From: Actinoplanes siamensis
GTDB taxonomy: Bacteria > Actinomycetota > Actinomycetes > Mycobacteriales > Micromonosporaceae
Assembly (NCBI RefSeq): GCF_016862395.1
Contig: NZ_BOMW01000029.1
Coordinates: forward strand, 1 to 64,000
Reading direction: 5' to 3'
Length of the DNA stretch: 64,000 nt
Part shown: in pieces, positions 35,565 to 45,513 of the stretch
How positions within the stretch are numbered: the stretch's first letter is position 1
How the letters are laid out: each line of letters opens with the position of its first letter
Program-made: the position numbers and the translations under genes
The notes under the pieces: model-generated
Told to the model about the DNA's origin: nothing
What the model saw: the letters and a program-made list of their open reading frames with translations, nothing else
The model's database searches: none

Positions 35565-38354
35565 ATGAGCGAGACCGAGAACCCGTTCCGCTACACCGCC
35601 GCGCTGGCCGGCGAGATCGAGCTGCGCTGGCAGCGGTACTGGGCGGAGAACGGGACGTTCCACGCGCCCAACCCGGTCGGCGAGCTGGCCGACCCCACCC
35701 ACCCCCGGGCCGGCGCCCCGAAGCTGCACGTGCAGGACATGTTCCCGTACCCGTCCGGCGCGGGCCTGCACGTCGGGCACCCGCTGGGCTACATCGGGAC
35801 CGACAGCTACACCCGCTACCAGCGGATGGCCGGCTTCAACGTGCTGCACCCGATGGGCTTCGACGCGTTCGGCCTGCCGGCCGAGCAGTACGCGGTGCAG
35901 ACCGGCACGCACCCGGCGGTGACCACCGCGGCCAACGTCGAGCGGTACCGGCAGCAGCTGCGCCGGCTGGGCCTGGCGTACGACGAGCGCCGTTCGTTCT
36001 CCACCACCGACCCGGAGTACTACCGCTGGACCCAGTGGATCTTCCTGCAGGTCTTCAACTCCTGGTTCGACCCGGAGGCCGGCAAGGCCCGGCCGATCGA
36101 CGAGCTGATCGCGGAGTACGAGTCCGGCGCGCGCGGCCCGGAGTGGGCCTCGATGTCCCCGGCGCAGCGGCGCAAGGTGATCGACGACCACCGCCTGGCC
36201 TACGTCAGCGAGGCGCCGGTCAACTGGTGCCCCGGCCTGGGCACCGTGCTGGCCAACGAGGAGGTCACTCCGGACGGCCGCTCCGAGCGGGGCAACTTCC
36301 CGGTCTTCCAGCGCAGCCTGAAGCAGTGGATGATGCGGATCACCGCGTACGGTGACCGCCTGGTCGACGACCTGGACTCGCTGGACTGGCCGGAGCCGGT
36401 CAAGCTGATGCAGCGCAACTGGATCGGCCGCTCGCGGGGCGCGCACGTCGACTTCCCGATCGGGGACGAGCACATCCGGGTCTTCACCACCCGCCCGGAC
36501 ACCCTGTTCGGCGCCACCTACATGGTGCTGGCGCCGGAGCACGAGCTGGTCGCCCGGATCGTGCCCGGCGCCTGGCCGGCCGGCACCCACGAGAAGTGGA
36601 CAGGTGGCGCCGCGACCCCGGCCGAGGCGGTCGCCGCCTACCGGGCGGCCGCGGCCGCCAAGACCGAGGAGGAGCGCACCGCCGACGGCAAGGTGAAGAC
36701 CGGCGTCTTCACCGGGGCGTACGCGGTCAACCCGGTGAACGGCGCGGAGGTCCCGGTCTTCGTCGCCGACTACGTGCTGGCCGGCTACGGCACCGGCGCC
36801 ATCATGGCGGTGCCCGCGCACGACGAGCGCGACTTCGCGTTCGCCACGGTCTTCGAGCTGCCGGTGATCCGTACCGTCGAAGCGCCCGAAGGCTTCGAGG
36901 GCGCCTGGGTGGGCGACGGCAGGGCGATCAACTCGGGTTTCCTGAACGGGCTGGCCAAGGACGAGGCCAAGGCCGCGATGATCGCCTGGCTGGAGGAGCA
37001 CGGCAAGGGTGCCGGGGCCACCACCTACCGGCTGCGCGACTGGCTGTTCAGCCGGCAGCGCTACTGGGGCGAGCCGTTCCCGATCGTCTACGACGAGACC
37101 GGCCTGCCGGTCGCGCTGCCCGAGTCGATGCTGCCGGTCGAACTGCCGGATGTGGACGATTTCTCGCCGCGCACCTTCGACCCGGACGACGCGGACTCCG
37201 AGCCGGAGACCCCGCTGTCCCGCAAGAAGGACTGGGTGCAGGTCGAGCTGGATCTGGGTGACGGCCCGAAGACGTACACCCGGGAGACCAACACCATGCC
37301 GCAGTGGGCCGGCTCCTGCTGGTACGAGCTGCGCTACCTGGACCCGCACAACGACAAGGCGCTGGTCGACCCGGCCAACGAGGCGTACTGGATGGGCCCG
37401 CGCTCGGAGCGCGACCCCGGTGGCGTCGACCTGTACGTCGGCGGCGTCGAGCACGCCGTGCTGCACCTGCTGTACGCCCGCTTCTGGCACAAGGTGCTGT
37501 TTGACCTGGGCCACGTCTCGTCCTTCGAGCCGTTCCGCAAGCTGTTCAACCAGGGCTACATCCAGGCGTACGCGTTCCGCGACGCCCGCGGCGTGATCGT
37601 CCCGGCCGAGGAGGTCGTCGAGCGGGACGGCAAGTGGTACTACGGCGACCAGCAGGTCACCCGGGAGTACGGCAAGATGGGCAAGTCGCTGAAGAACGTG
37701 GTCACCCCGGACGAGATGTGCGAGCAGTACGGCGCCGACACGTTCCGGGTGTACGAGATGGCGATGGGCCCGTTGGACGTCTCCCGGCCCTGGGAGACCC
37801 GTGCCGTGGTCGGCTCGCAGCGCTTCCTGCAGCGCGTCTGGCGCCTGGTGGTGGACGAGGAGACCGGCGCGGTCCGGCCGATGGACGGCGAGCTGGACCC
37901 GAAGACCCGCAAGGTGCTGCACAGGGTCATCGCGGGCGTCCGCGAGGACATGGACGAGCTGCGGTTCAACACCGCGATCGCCAAGCTGATCGAGCTGACC
38001 AACACGCTGACCCCGCTGCCCTCGGTCTCCCGTGAGGCGATCGAGCCGCTGGTGCTGATGCTGTCGCCGTTCGCGCCGCACCTGGCCGAGGAGCTGTGGA
38101 GCAGGCTGGGCCACGAGGGCACGCTGGCCTACGCGGACTTCCCCAAGGCCGACCCGGCGCAGCTGGTGGCCGACTCGATCACCTACCCGGTGCAGGTGAA
38201 CGGCAAGGTCCGCGGCCGGGTCGAGGTCGCTCCGGACACCCCCGAGGCCGACGTACGGGCGCAGGCCCTGGCCGCGGTCGCCGAGGCGCTGGCCGGGCGC
38301 GAGCCGAAGAAGGTCATCGTGGTCAAGGGCCGGCTGGTCAGCGTCGTCGTCTGA
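35565..38354 (+). CDS. leuS: Leucyl-tRNA synthetase
   Basis: A 929-residue class I synthetase charging tRNA-Leu. The HIGH-type motif is in [12 protein letters not shown] and the KMSKS-type motif is [10 protein letters not shown] near residue 704. A CP1 editing domain lies between ([13 protein letters not shown], the conserved editing-site Thr region, and [12 protein letters not shown]). The C-terminal anticodon-binding part ends with KVRGRVEV and [11 protein letters not shown]. The ATG at 35565 (MSETENPF) is preferred, with GGTGAAG before it; 35556 and GTG 35511 are in frame. Regulated by the Leu attenuator just upstream. Confidence 0.95.
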   Translation: MSETENPFRYTAALAGEIELRWQRYWAENGTFHAPNPVGELADPTHPRAGAPKLHVQDMFPYPSGAGLHVGHPLGYIGTDSYTRYQRMAGFNVLHPMGFDAFGLPAEQYAVQTGTHPAVTTAANVERYRQQLRRLGLAYDERRSFSTTDPEYYRWTQWIFLQVFNSWFDPEAGKARPIDELIAEYESGARGPEWASMSPAQRRKVIDDHRLAYVSEAPVNWCPGLGTVLANEEVTPDGRSERGNFPVFQRSLKQWMMRITAYGDRLVDDLDSLDWPEPVKLMQRNWIGRSRGAHVDFPIGDEHIRVFTTRPDTLFGATYMVLAPEHELVARIVPGAWPAGTHEKWTGGAATPAEAVAAYRAAAAAKTEEERTADGKVKTGVFTGAYAVNPVNGAEVPVFVADYVLAGYGTGAIMAVPAHDERDFAFATVFELPVIRTVEAPEGFEGAWVGDGRAINSGFLNGLAKDEAKAAMIAWLEEHGKGAGATTYRLRDWLFSRQRYWGEPFPIVYDETGLPVALPESMLPVELPDVDDFSPRTFDPDDADSEPETPLSRKKDWVQVELDLGDGPKTYTRETNTMPQWAGSCWYELRYLDPHNDKALVDPANEAYWMGPRSERDPGGVDLYVGGVEHAVLHLLYARFWHKVLFDLGHVSSFEPFRKLFNQGYIQAYAFRDARGVIVPAEEVVERDGKWYYGDQQVTREYGKMGKSLKNVVTPDEMCEQYGADTFRVYEMAMGPLDVSRPWETRAVVGSQRFLQRVWRLVVDEETGAVRPMDGELDPKTRKVLHRVIAGVREDMDELRFNTAIAKLIELTNTLTPLPSVSREAIEPLVLMLSPFAPHLAEELWSRLGHEGTLAYADFPKADPAQLVADSITYPVQVNGKVRGRVEVAPDTPEADVRAQALAAVAEALAGREPKKVIVVKGRLVSVVV

Positions 38355-38487
38355 CGGCCACGCACCCGCCTCGCGCGTCGGGCGTTCCGGGCGCGCGGGG
38401 CGGCGTGCCACCGTCGACCGGCTGCCCCGGGCGCGCTCGCGGAGCGGGTCCGTCGCGGCGGCCCGGCGGCGAATGGCTCGACATCGT

Positions 38488-38611
38488 GCTCCGGGAGACG
38501 CCGTGGGACTTCGCCGCGTCCCGGGCCAAGGGCGCCCACCTGCCCGACATCGCCGCGTTCTTCGCCCCGATCGGCGAACTGGTCAGCGCCGAGGAGGTGA
38601 TCGCGGCCTGA
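38488..38611 (+). pseudogene. Unrecognised short fragment, possible gene remnant
   Basis: A frame ending at TGA 38611 reads protein-like sequence (WLDIVLRETPWDFAASRAKG, then HLPDIAAFFAPIGELVSAEEVIAA). No start codon with a ribosome site is present and the upstream part is Arg/Pro noise. I do not recognise a family. It may be a 3' remnant, or a very short gene from the GTG at 38488. Confidence 0.35.
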
Positions 38612-38694
38612 CCCCACCCGCCGCGGCGCGGGTTGCTCGCCGGGTCCCCGACCAGCTCGTGGGCCCGGACGATCTCGTCCAGCGGCAGCTCCGC
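38612..38694 (-). pseudogene. Remnant of quinone oxidoreductase/MDR C-terminus
   Basis: The minus frame reads AELPLDEIVRAHELVGDPAS, closely like the last 20-25 residues of zinc-type MDR quinone oxidoreductases, but the GKVVL end is replaced by NPRRGG. The rest of the gene is absent. From 38695 to 38897 I see nothing I can support. Confidence 0.45.
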
Positions 38695-38897
38695 GGCGGT
38701 CGGGACGGGGGGGTTCCGCGCGGTCGGCCAGGCGGCCGGGTGGCGATCACCGGGCCGCGTTCCCGGCGCCGGCCGCCACGCGGAGCTGTGGGGTGCGGGT
38801 GGGCGGGGAGGCGGGCGCGGCCGGGTGCGACGGTCAGGGACGCGGGCGTGGCGGGGCGCGGTTTGCCGGAGGATCGCCAGGCGCGGGCGCTCGGCGG

Positions 38898-39644
38898 TCA
38901 GGCGGTGGCGGCGACGGGGCGCCGGGACGTGTGCCGCCAGCGGAGCACGATCGCGGTGGAGAGGATGAAGCTGATGATCGCGGGCGCGACGGTGATCGGG
39001 CTCATGCTGCCCGGGGCGACCACCGCGGCGCCGATGACGGCGTAGGTGACCGTGGACGGGACGGCGGCGATCGCGGTGCCCAGCAGGTAGCGCTTACGGC
39101 ACACGCTGGTGGTGCCGTAGGCGTAGCCGACCAGGCCGAACGGTGCCAGCGGGAGGAAGCGGACCAGCAGCACCGCGGCCAGGCCTCGGCGGTTGAGCCA
39201 GCCGTCCAGGCGGGCCAGCCGGCCGCCGGCCTTCGCCTGCAGGGCACCCCGGCCGGCCCAGCGGCCCAGATAGTACGTCGCGGTGGCGGCGATCAGAGCC
39301 GCGCCCAGGGCGGCGATCGCGCCGGTGGCGGCGCCGAGCAGAGCGCCGCAGGCGACGGTCACGGCGGTGCGGGGGACCAGGACCGAGAGCAGCAGGCCGC
39401 CGAGGACGGCGACCGCGACGGCGGCGCCCGGACCCAGCGCGACGACCGCGTCGCCGATCTCACGCAGCGGCAGGAGCGCGGCTGCCGCGGCCAGGCCGCC
39501 GATGACCAGCGTCAGCGAGCCGAACCGGAGGAACCGCCGCTTCCTGGTCATCGGCGTGTCGGCCGCGGCGGCGGGCCGGCTGATCGGCGCAGCCTGAGAG
39601 TCCCCGGCGAGGATGCCCGTGGAGTGTTCAGGATTGTCGGTCAT
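38898..39644 (-). CDS. TVP38/TMEM64 (DedA-like) family membrane protein
   Basis: A 248-residue protein with about six hydrophobic segments from residue 40 onward. The family's core is VRFLPLAPFGLVGYAYGTTSV (about 160-180), with SVLVPRTAVTVACGALLG and the re-entrant Gly-rich AATGAIAALGAALIAA. These proteins are thought to move or scramble lipids or lipid-linked precursors. ATG 39644 begins MTDNPEHS; a longer frame adds only Pro/Gly-rich residues. It lies 82 bp after gatD on the same strand and could be the third gene of the murT-gatD unit. Confidence 0.8.
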   Translation of the reverse strand: MTDNPEHSTGILAGDSQAAPISRPAAAADTPMTRKRRFLRFGSLTLVIGGLAAAAALLPLREIGDAVVALGPGAAVAVAVLGGLLLSVLVPRTAVTVACGALLGAATGAIAALGAALIAATATYYLGRWAGRGALQAKAGGRLARLDGWLNRRGLAAVLLVRFLPLAPFGLVGYAYGTTSVCRKRYLLGTAIAAVPSTVTYAVIGAAVVAPGSMSPITVAPAIISFILSTAIVLRWRHTSRRPVAATA

Positions 39645-39726
39645 GCAGGCGTACCGCCCCAACTCTCGTCGGTCCGGGACAAGGTCGTTCGGCGCTGTCC
39701 CGCGTGTCTCGTCGGTCGCCGACCCC

Positions 39727-40440
39727 TCAGGCGGGGAGCCCGGCGGCCAGCCGCTCGCCCCGGAGCCGGTCGGCCCAGGTGTCGTCGAGGGGCGCAAGCC
39801 TATCCGCGCCGGTGGACCACCGGAGTAGCAGATCGGCTAGCTCTGGGTTGCGGGACAACGCCGGACCGTGTGAATACGTCCCGATGATCTTCCCGTACCA
39901 GGCTCCCTCGGTCTGGCCGTCGTTGCCGATGCCACCGGTCACCCGGGCCAGCGGCGCGGCGTGTGCGCCCAGGTGGGTGCGGCCGCCGTGGTTCTCGAAA
40001 CCGGTCAGCGGGGGCAGTCCGAGCCGCGGGTCGATGTCCCCGCGGAGCTCGCCGACCGCCCGGGTCTCACCCCGGTCCGAGGTGATGTCGAGCAGGCCGA
40101 GCCCGGCGCATTTGGTCCCCTTGGCGAAGAACGAATGACCGAACAGCTGGTAACCCGCGCAGATGGCCAGGACCGAGGCGCCCTGGGCGACCGCCCGGTG
40201 CACCCCGCCGTCGTTGATCAGCCGCTGGGCGGCCAGCGCCTGCGGGCCGTCCTCGCCGCCGCCGATCAGGTAGATGTCGGCGGTGGTGGGCATCTGCATG
40301 TCCGAGCGGACCTCGTAGGTCTCCACCGGGATGCCACGCGCGGCCGCCCGGTGCGCCAGGATCAGCATGTTGCCCCGGTCACCGTAGGTGGACAGCAGAT
40401 CGGGGTAGATCCACACGATCCGCAGCGTGCTGTCGTTCAT
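39727..40440 (-). CDS. gatD: GatD, glutamine amidotransferase for lipid II amidation
   Basis: A 237-residue CobQ-like glutaminase subunit. With MurT it amidates the D-Glu of lipid II to D-isoglutamine. The nucleophile is Cys94 in LAICAGYQLF, with the catalytic His191 in GTYSHGPAL. IGGGEDGPQ near 60 and GFENHGGRTHLG near 148 are family segments. ATG 40440 begins MNDSTLRIVWIYPDLLSTYGDRGN, as in homologues. Its gene follows murT by 34 bp. Confidence 0.92.
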   Translation of the reverse strand: MNDSTLRIVWIYPDLLSTYGDRGNMLILAHRAAARGIPVETYEVRSDMQMPTTADIYLIGGGEDGPQALAAQRLINDGGVHRAVAQGASVLAICAGYQLFGHSFFAKGTKCAGLGLLDITSDRGETRAVGELRGDIDPRLGLPPLTGFENHGGRTHLGAHAAPLARVTGGIGNDGQTEGAWYGKIIGTYSHGPALSRNPELADLLLRWSTGADRLAPLDDTWADRLRGERLAAGLPA

Positions 40441-40474
40441 GATCGAAGAACTCCGTTTTCCGTCGCGGAACGAG

Positions 40475-41695
40475 TCAGTTGACGCGGTCCAGTTCCGCGC
40501 GGATGTCCTGGAAAGCCGTGTAGTTGGCGATCACCTCGAGACGGCCCGGCGGCACCTGCGCCAGCGCGTCGTCGAAGGTTTGTACGTGCTGGAACGGCAC
40601 CTGGTTCACCTGGAGACGAACGGCCAGGTCGTACGCCCGGTCGCCGGTGATCAGCACCGGCCGGCCGCGCAGCGGGGAGAAGTCGACGTCCCAGAGCCAG
40701 GAGGTGTCCAGGCCGTCGGGGTCGCGGGCGTTGATGGAGAGCAGCGTGGGCGCCTGATCGGCCATGTCGAACGCCTCCAGCCAGCTCGCCGGGTTCTTGG
40801 CGAGCAGCAGCCGGATGTTGCGCCCGTCCCGGTCGACCTGCGCGTACCGCCCGGCGATGGAGGTCACCCGGGAGAGCCGGGGCAGCGCCTCGATCGGACG
40901 AACCCCGAACTCGCCGGCGACCGCCAGCGCGGTGGCCGCGTTACCCAGGTTGACCTTGCCGGGGAGCTGCAGCTTGACCAGGTGCCAGTCGCCGCGCGGG
41001 TCGATGACGCCGTCCTCCTCGACCACCCACTGCGGGGCAGGACGGCGCAGCGGGCAGCCGGTGCACCACCAGTCGCCGTTGGCCCGTTCGATCGGGTGGC
41101 CGCTCTCCGGGCAGACGAACGAGTCGTCGTGCCAGCGCTGCCCCGCGCTGAACCAGGTGGTCTGCGGGCTGGCGCCGGCCGCCCACACCACCATCGGGTC
41201 GTCCGCGTTGGCGACCACCCGGATCTCCGGATGGCCGGCCAGCGCGGTCCTCCACAGCTGCGCCATCATCGCCACCTCCTTCGCCCGGTCGAGCTGGTCA
41301 CGGGAGAGGTTGAGCAGCGCCACCACCTTGGGACGGGTGGAGTTGATCACCTGGGCCAGGTAGTGCTCGTCCACCTCCAGCACGGCGAACGGGGTGTGCC
41401 CCTCCTTGGCCAGCGCCGAGGTGTGCCCGGTGGGCATGTTCGCGCCGTACGAGTTGGTGGCGACCCGGCCCAGCACCCCGACCGCGGCCGCGGTGAGCCG
41501 CGTGGTCGTGGTCTTGCCGTTCGTGCCCGAGACCAGCGCCACGGCGCGGCCGGACGAGAGGTGGGCCAGGAGGTCCGGATCGATCTTGAGGCCGATCCAG
41601 CCGCCGATCACCGAGCCGTCGCCGCGTCCCGCGGCCCTGGAGAGCGCCGCCGCGGTTTTCGACGCGGTGGTCGCGACTATGGCCCGCAAGGGCAT
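40475..41695 (-). CDS. murT: MurT, Mur-ligase-like subunit of lipid II amidotransferase
   Basis: A 406-residue Mur ligase relative that activates the lipid II glutamate for amidation by GatD. The P-loop is LVSGTNGKTTTTRL. A zinc-ribbon insert has CPESGHP, then WWCTGCPLRR. The C-terminal DUF1727 domain follows (about 290-400), the GatD-binding part. ATG 41695 (MPLRAIVATTASKTAAALSRA) matches the usual start; the frame extends upstream to 41767 with unrelated residues. First gene of the operon. Confidence 0.9.
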   Translation of the reverse strand: MPLRAIVATTASKTAAALSRAAGRGDGSVIGGWIGLKIDPDLLAHLSSGRAVALVSGTNGKTTTTRLTAAAVGVLGRVATNSYGANMPTGHTSALAKEGHTPFAVLEVDEHYLAQVINSTRPKVVALLNLSRDQLDRAKEVAMMAQLWRTALAGHPEIRVVANADDPMVVWAAGASPQTTWFSAGQRWHDDSFVCPESGHPIERANGDWWCTGCPLRRPAPQWVVEEDGVIDPRGDWHLVKLQLPGKVNLGNAATALAVAGEFGVRPIEALPRLSRVTSIAGRYAQVDRDGRNIRLLLAKNPASWLEAFDMADQAPTLLSINARDPDGLDTSWLWDVDFSPLRGRPVLITGDRAYDLAVRLQVNQVPFQHVQTFDDALAQVPPGRLEVIANYTAFQDIRAELDRVN

Positions 41696-42066
41696 CTTCC
41701 CGTCCGTCACGCCAGCGAGGGTACCGGACCCGGGGATTACGTCGAGTTGCCGGAAGGCCCGGATCACCGGGCCACGGTGGGTCGTCCGAACGGATTACCG
41801 CGTTTGTGCCGCTGACCGACGTTCCCGGAACTCGGACGGGTTACCGCCGCAGATTTTCTGTGTTCTGGTTCACGCGGTGTGATCGACGCTGCGTGGTTGG
41901 CCGTGCGCGCAGCGTGAGGGCATTTGTCTTCCGGCGGTAACAAACTGGACAGTACCTCATGTGCCAACTACTCACGGTGATCAGTCCACGTCTGACGATC
42001 ATCAGGAAAGTCAGGTACCAAAGATTCGCCGGCGGCAACCGCTCGCCGGTCGCGACGAACCGGTTC
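41696..42066. other. Divergent intergenic region, murT to riboswitch
   Basis: 371 bp with no gene. It must contain the murT promoter (minus) and the promoter for the riboswitch transcript (plus). I find no promoter pair convincing enough to place. AT content rises near 41860-42030. Confidence 0.4.
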
Positions 42067-42278
42067 ACGCCGAGCCCTGCCCCGGACCGGACGACGCGAC
42101 CACGTGAAGCACCAGCACAGCTGACAAGGCACCAGGGGGCAGGGACGGGGAACCCAATTCCCGGTCCGAACCGCGCCGTGCGACCACCGACGGCGCCAGC
42201 GGTCGGACCTAGGGGTGAAGCCACTCCGGTGGCCGGGCAGCCTTCCCGCCCGAACCCGACAGCTAACCTCGCAGGCGT
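42067..42278 (+). ncRNA. c-di-AMP riboswitch (ydaO/yuaA class)
   Basis: The closing helix pairs ACGCC (from 42067) with GGCGT (ending 42278). Conserved blocks appear in order: CCGAGCCCTGCCCC, GGGGGCAGGGACGGGGAACCCA-like sequence near 42130, AGGGGTGAAGCC near 42212, and CCCGAACCCGACAGCTAACC near 42249. This matches the class found before cell-wall hydrolase genes in actinobacteria. No terminator lies between it and the gene. The GGAG ribosome site at 42282-42285 can pair with CTCC at 42290-42293, so control at translation is plausible. Confidence 0.9.
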
Positions 42279-42298
42279 GCCGGAGGGATCTCCTTACC

Positions 42299-43162
42299 GT
42301 GCAGCAGCACAGCTCTAACCGCGGCCGTCACCGTTCGATCCAGGGCCGTCACCGTTCGATCCAGGCCCGTCGCGTCGCCGGCGGCACCGCCGCGCTGTCC
42401 CTGGGCCTCGCGCTCGGCGCCGGCCAGCTCCTGGGCGCGTCGCCCGCCTCCGCCGCCACGGCGAAGGCCCCTGTCGAGGCGAAGGCCGCCGCCGCGCCGA
42501 AGGCCAGCGCGGCGCCGAAGAGCCCCCGGATCATCACCAAGGCCAACACCAAGAACCTGCCCTGGGGCTCCACCCTCAAGGTCACCGCCAAGGTCATCGA
42601 CCCGCGCACCGGCAAGGTCGCCAAGGGCACCATCCGCCTGCAGGGGCTGCGTGGCGGCAAGTGGCAGACCTGGGACACCGAGACCGTCCGCAACGGATCG
42701 GTCACCCTCCAGTCCGCGCCCAAGGGCACCACCTACGTCCGGACCCTATTCACCGGCAGCGGCTACAAGCAGACCACCACCAACCGGATCCGGATCGCGG
42801 TGAAGGCCAGTGGCGCCAAGGTTCTGGCCGAGGCGGTCAAGCACAAGGGCGCGCTGTACAAGTTCGCCGCCGCGGGGCCCAAGCGCTTCGACTGCTCCGG
42901 CTTCACGATGTACGTCTACAAGACCGCCGCCGGCAAGAGCCTGCCGCACAAGGCGGACGGGCAGCAGCGCTACGGCACCTCTGTCAGCAAGTCCAAGGTC
43001 AAGGCCGGCGACCTGATCATCTACCGGTCCGGGTCGTACGGCTACCACGTGGGCATCTACGCGGGCGGCGGCTACATGTACGACTCGCCGCACACCGGGG
43101 CCCGGGTGGGCAAGCACAAGATGTACGGCAGCAACTACGTCGTGCGGCGCCTGGTCGCCTGA
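42299..43162 (+). CDS. Secreted NlpC/P60 cell-wall hydrolase
   Basis: A 287-residue exported peptidase. It has a twin-Arg-like basic start with a GRHRSIQ duplication, a hydrophobic core (about 28-45) and ASPASA cleavage. A beta-sandwich domain (about 85-165; GSTLKVTAKVIDPRTGKVAKG) precedes the NlpC/P60 domain with Cys199 (RFDCSGFTMYVY) and His250 (YGYHVGIYAGGG). It should cleave peptidoglycan stem peptides. GTG 42299 follows the riboswitch with GGAGGGA at 42282-42288. A long hairpin follows the stop. Expression is likely turned off by c-di-AMP. Confidence 0.9.
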   Translation: MQQHSSNRGRHRSIQGRHRSIQARRVAGGTAALSLGLALGAGQLLGASPASAATAKAPVEAKAAAAPKASAAPKSPRIITKANTKNLPWGSTLKVTAKVIDPRTGKVAKGTIRLQGLRGGKWQTWDTETVRNGSVTLQSAPKGTTYVRTLFTGSGYKQTTTNRIRIAVKASGAKVLAEAVKHKGALYKFAAAGPKRFDCSGFTMYVYKTAAGKSLPHKADGQQRYGTSVSKSKVKAGDLIIYRSGSYGYHVGIYAGGGYMYDSPHTGARVGKHKMYGSNYVVRRLVA

Positions 43163-43221
43163 CGGCAGTGGCGCCTGGGCCGCTCCCTCGAGGACAGCGG
43201 CCAGTGAGTAAGGAAGCACCG

Positions 43222-43260
43222 CCAGTAGGGCGCGACCCGATCCGGGTCGCGCCCCACTGG
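43222..43260 (+). terminator. Hairpin terminator after NlpC/P60 gene
   Basis: GGGCGCGACCCG (43228-43239) pairs with CGGGTCGCGCCC (43243-43254), extended outside by CCAGT/ACTGG (43222-43226, 43256-43260) with one mismatch. No U-run. Confidence 0.75.
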
Positions 43261-43619
43261 CGTTCCGGCATCTGTCGTGCTGCGCGTGCCGCGGTGCCGA
43301 GTGGGATGCCTGCGGTCCTGGGCGGCGTGTGGTGCCGGGTCCGGCGCCGGTGGGAGACCGGTGCCGGGCGGGGTGCGGCGCGGGACACGGGTGATGCTCT
43401 CCACAGTCCTCCCGGCGGGCCTCCACTTTGCTCCACCGGGCGCGCCACCACCCTCCACCCGAGGGGTTGAATGTCGGTTTCACCCCGACTTATCGACGCC
43501 CGTACGTCCGATGTCGGAAACCGGACCTGGTGGATCATGCTCGGCCCCTCCACTTCGAGGCACCCCCTGTGAACTGGGATTACGTCCGCGAAAACAGCTC
43601 GCGAAGGCTCGCTTTCGGG
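43261..43619. other. Region upstream of mraZ promoter, no gene seen
   Basis: Between the NlpC/P60 terminator and the mraZ promoter I see no supported coding region or RNA. It is ordinary high-GC sequence with some TCCACC motifs near 43420-43460 on this strand. Confidence 0.4.
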
Positions 43620-43661
43620 TTGCAGGTGGAGGGAAGTGGAGTAGAGTGGGGCCCAGTGGCA
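43620..43661 (+). promoter_or_regulatory. mraZ promoter with four MraZ boxes at 10-bp period
   Basis: TTGCAG (43620-43625), 16 nt, TAGAGT (43642-43647) is the likely promoter. Four TGGNN repeats start at 43627, 43637, 43647 and 43657 (TGGAG, TGGAG, TGGGG, TGGCA), exactly 10 bp apart. This is the known MraZ operator pattern, and it lies across the spacer, -10 and start site, as expected for autorepression. Confidence 0.85.
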
Positions 43662-43755
43662 GGACCGAGGAACCCAACCGGAGCCTGCCGGCCCGAGACA
43701 GGCGGCCCGCTCTCTCCACGAAGGAGCAGCCGTCCCGGCAAGGGGGTGGGGGCCG

Positions 43756-44187
43756 ATGTTTCTCGGCACGCACACCCCCCGGCTGGACGAGAAGGGCCGG
43801 CTGATCCTCCCGGCGAAGTTCCGCGACGAGCTGGCGGGAGGTGTCGTGATCACGAAGGGGCAGGAGCGCTGTCTTTACGTGTTCCCGATGCCGGAGTTCC
43901 AGCGGATCGCCGGTCAGTTGCGCGAGGCGCCGGTGACCAACAAGGCCGCCCGGGCTTACAGCCGGGTGTTCTTCGCCAGCGCGCACGACGAGGTCCCCGA
44001 CAAACAGGGCCGGGTCACCATCCCCGCACACCTGCGGGAGTACGCGAGTCTCGGCCGGGATCTCGTGGTGATCGGGGCCAGCACGCGGGTCGAGATCTGG
44101 GACAAGCAGTCCTGGGACGACTACCTCTCGGCGAGCGAGGAAGAGTTCGCCGACATCGAGGAGGGGGTGCTGCCCGGCGGACTGTAG
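43756..44187 (+). CDS. mraZ: Transcriptional regulator MraZ
   Basis: A 143-residue regulator of the division and cell-wall cluster, with two AbrB-like repeats. Both carry the DXXXR core: DEKGR at residues 11-15 and DKQGR at 82-86. Length is normal. The ATG at 43756 follows AAGGGGGTGGGGG. The upstream promoter carries four matching boxes. A 240-bp gap with no gene separates it from rsmH, longer than usual, so rsmH may have its own promoter. Confidence 0.95.
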   Translation: MFLGTHTPRLDEKGRLILPAKFRDELAGGVVITKGQERCLYVFPMPEFQRIAGQLREAPVTNKAARAYSRVFFASAHDEVPDKQGRVTIPAHLREYASLGRDLVVIGASTRVEIWDKQSWDDYLSASEEEFADIEEGVLPGGL

Positions 44188-44427
44188 GGCGTGGCACTCG
44201 GTGGGCCGCTGGGAGTGCGGTCCGGACGCCACTGCTGCCGTACTGCGAGATCTCCAGCCGCTCCCGCTCCTGGCGCCTCTTCCCCGGCGCCAGGCGCGTG
44301 TCCGGGGCCGGGCTTCACCGGCACGGGACAGAGCGGATGGGGATCTGGCGGTACGGATGGGGCGTCCGGGCCGGAACAGACAGCTTCACCTAGGAACAAC
44401 CGAGTGGAACGCGAGCGGGTGGGGTCA

Positions 44428-45513
44428 ATGGGGGTCGACATGGGGGAGCCGCGCGGCACGCACGTCCCGGTGCTGCTGGAGCGCTGCCTCGAGCTGCTCG
44501 GCCCGGCTCTGGACCGGCCCGGCGCGGTGCACGTCGACTTCACGCTGGGCCTGGGCGGTCACGCCGAGGCGGTGCTGGAGCGGTTCCCGGGAGTGATGCT
44601 GATCGGGCTGGACCGGGACACCGAGGCGCTCGCCCACTCGCGGCACCGGCTGGCCCGCTTCGCCGACCGGGTGCACCTGGTGCACGCGGTCTATCACGAG
44701 CTGCCCCGGGTCCTGTCCGATCTGGACGTCCCGGCGATCCACAGCGGGCTGTTCGACCTCGGGGTGTCGTCGCTGCAGCTGGACGAGGCCGACCGTGGTT
44801 TCGCCTATGCGCAGGACGCCCCGCTCGACATGCGGATGGACCAGTCCCGCGGGATCACCGCGGAGGAGGTCGTCAACTCGTACGAGCCCGGTGAGCTGGT
44901 GCGCATCCTCCGGCAGTACGGCGAGGAGAAGTTCGCCCCGCGGATCGTCTCGTCGATCGTGCGGGAGCGGGCGAAGACGCGCATCGTGTCCACCGCGCGG
45001 CTGGCGGAGCTCATCAAGGACGCCATCCCGGCCGCCGCGCGACGAACGGGTGGAAATCCCGCGAAAAGGTCGTTCCAGGCGCTACGCATTGAGGTCAACG
45101 GCGAGCTGGACGTGCTCGAGTCCGCGATTCCGGCGGCTTTGGACGCGTTGTCGCCCGGCGGGCGACTTGTGGTGATGAGTTATCAATCTTTGGAGGACAG
45201 GATCGTCAAGCGCGCGCTCACCGCGAGGGCGCGCAGCACCGGGCCGATCGACCTGCCGGTCGAGCTGCCCGGGACCGGTCCGACGCTGCGGCTGCTGACC
45301 CGGGGGTCGGAACCGCCCAGCGACGCGGAGGTGGCGGAGAACCCGCGCGCGGCTTCGGTGAAGCTGCGCGCGGTGGAACGGATCGACGAGTGGGAAAGCA
45401 GGGGTAACCAGCCGCTGCGGGCCGGCCGCGAACGGCCCCGGATGGCGGCGAACGGCGGGGGACGAGGGCGACGACGCCCGGGGCCGAACCAGGAGGGGGA
45501 GGGGGAAGCATGA
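44428..45513 (+). CDS. rsmH: 16S rRNA m4C1402 methyltransferase
   Basis: A 361-residue SAM methyltransferase (MraW) modifying C1402 of 16S rRNA. It begins [19 protein letters not shown], with [14 protein letters not shown] as motif [10 protein letters not shown], the [21 protein letters not shown] segment and [14 protein letters not shown]. The C-terminal basic tail is longer than average. Start ATG 44428 is chosen; GTG 44404 and ATG 44440 are also in frame. The stop overlaps the ftsL start by 4 nt. Confidence 0.93.
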   Translation: MGVDMGEPRGTHVPVLLERCLELLGPALDRPGAVHVDFTLGLGGHAEAVLERFPGVMLIGLDRDTEALAHSRHRLARFADRVHLVHAVYHELPRVLSDLDVPAIHSGLFDLGVSSLQLDEADRGFAYAQDAPLDMRMDQSRGITAEEVVNSYEPGELVRILRQYGEEKFAPRIVSSIVRERAKTRIVSTARLAELIKDAIPAAARRTGGNPAKRSFQALRIEVNGELDVLESAIPAALDALSPGGRLVVMSYQSLEDRIVKRALTARARSTGPIDLPVELPGTGPTLRLLTRGSEPPSDAEVAENPRAASVKLRAVERIDEWESRGNQPLRAGRERPRMAANGGGRGRRRPGPNQEGEGEA

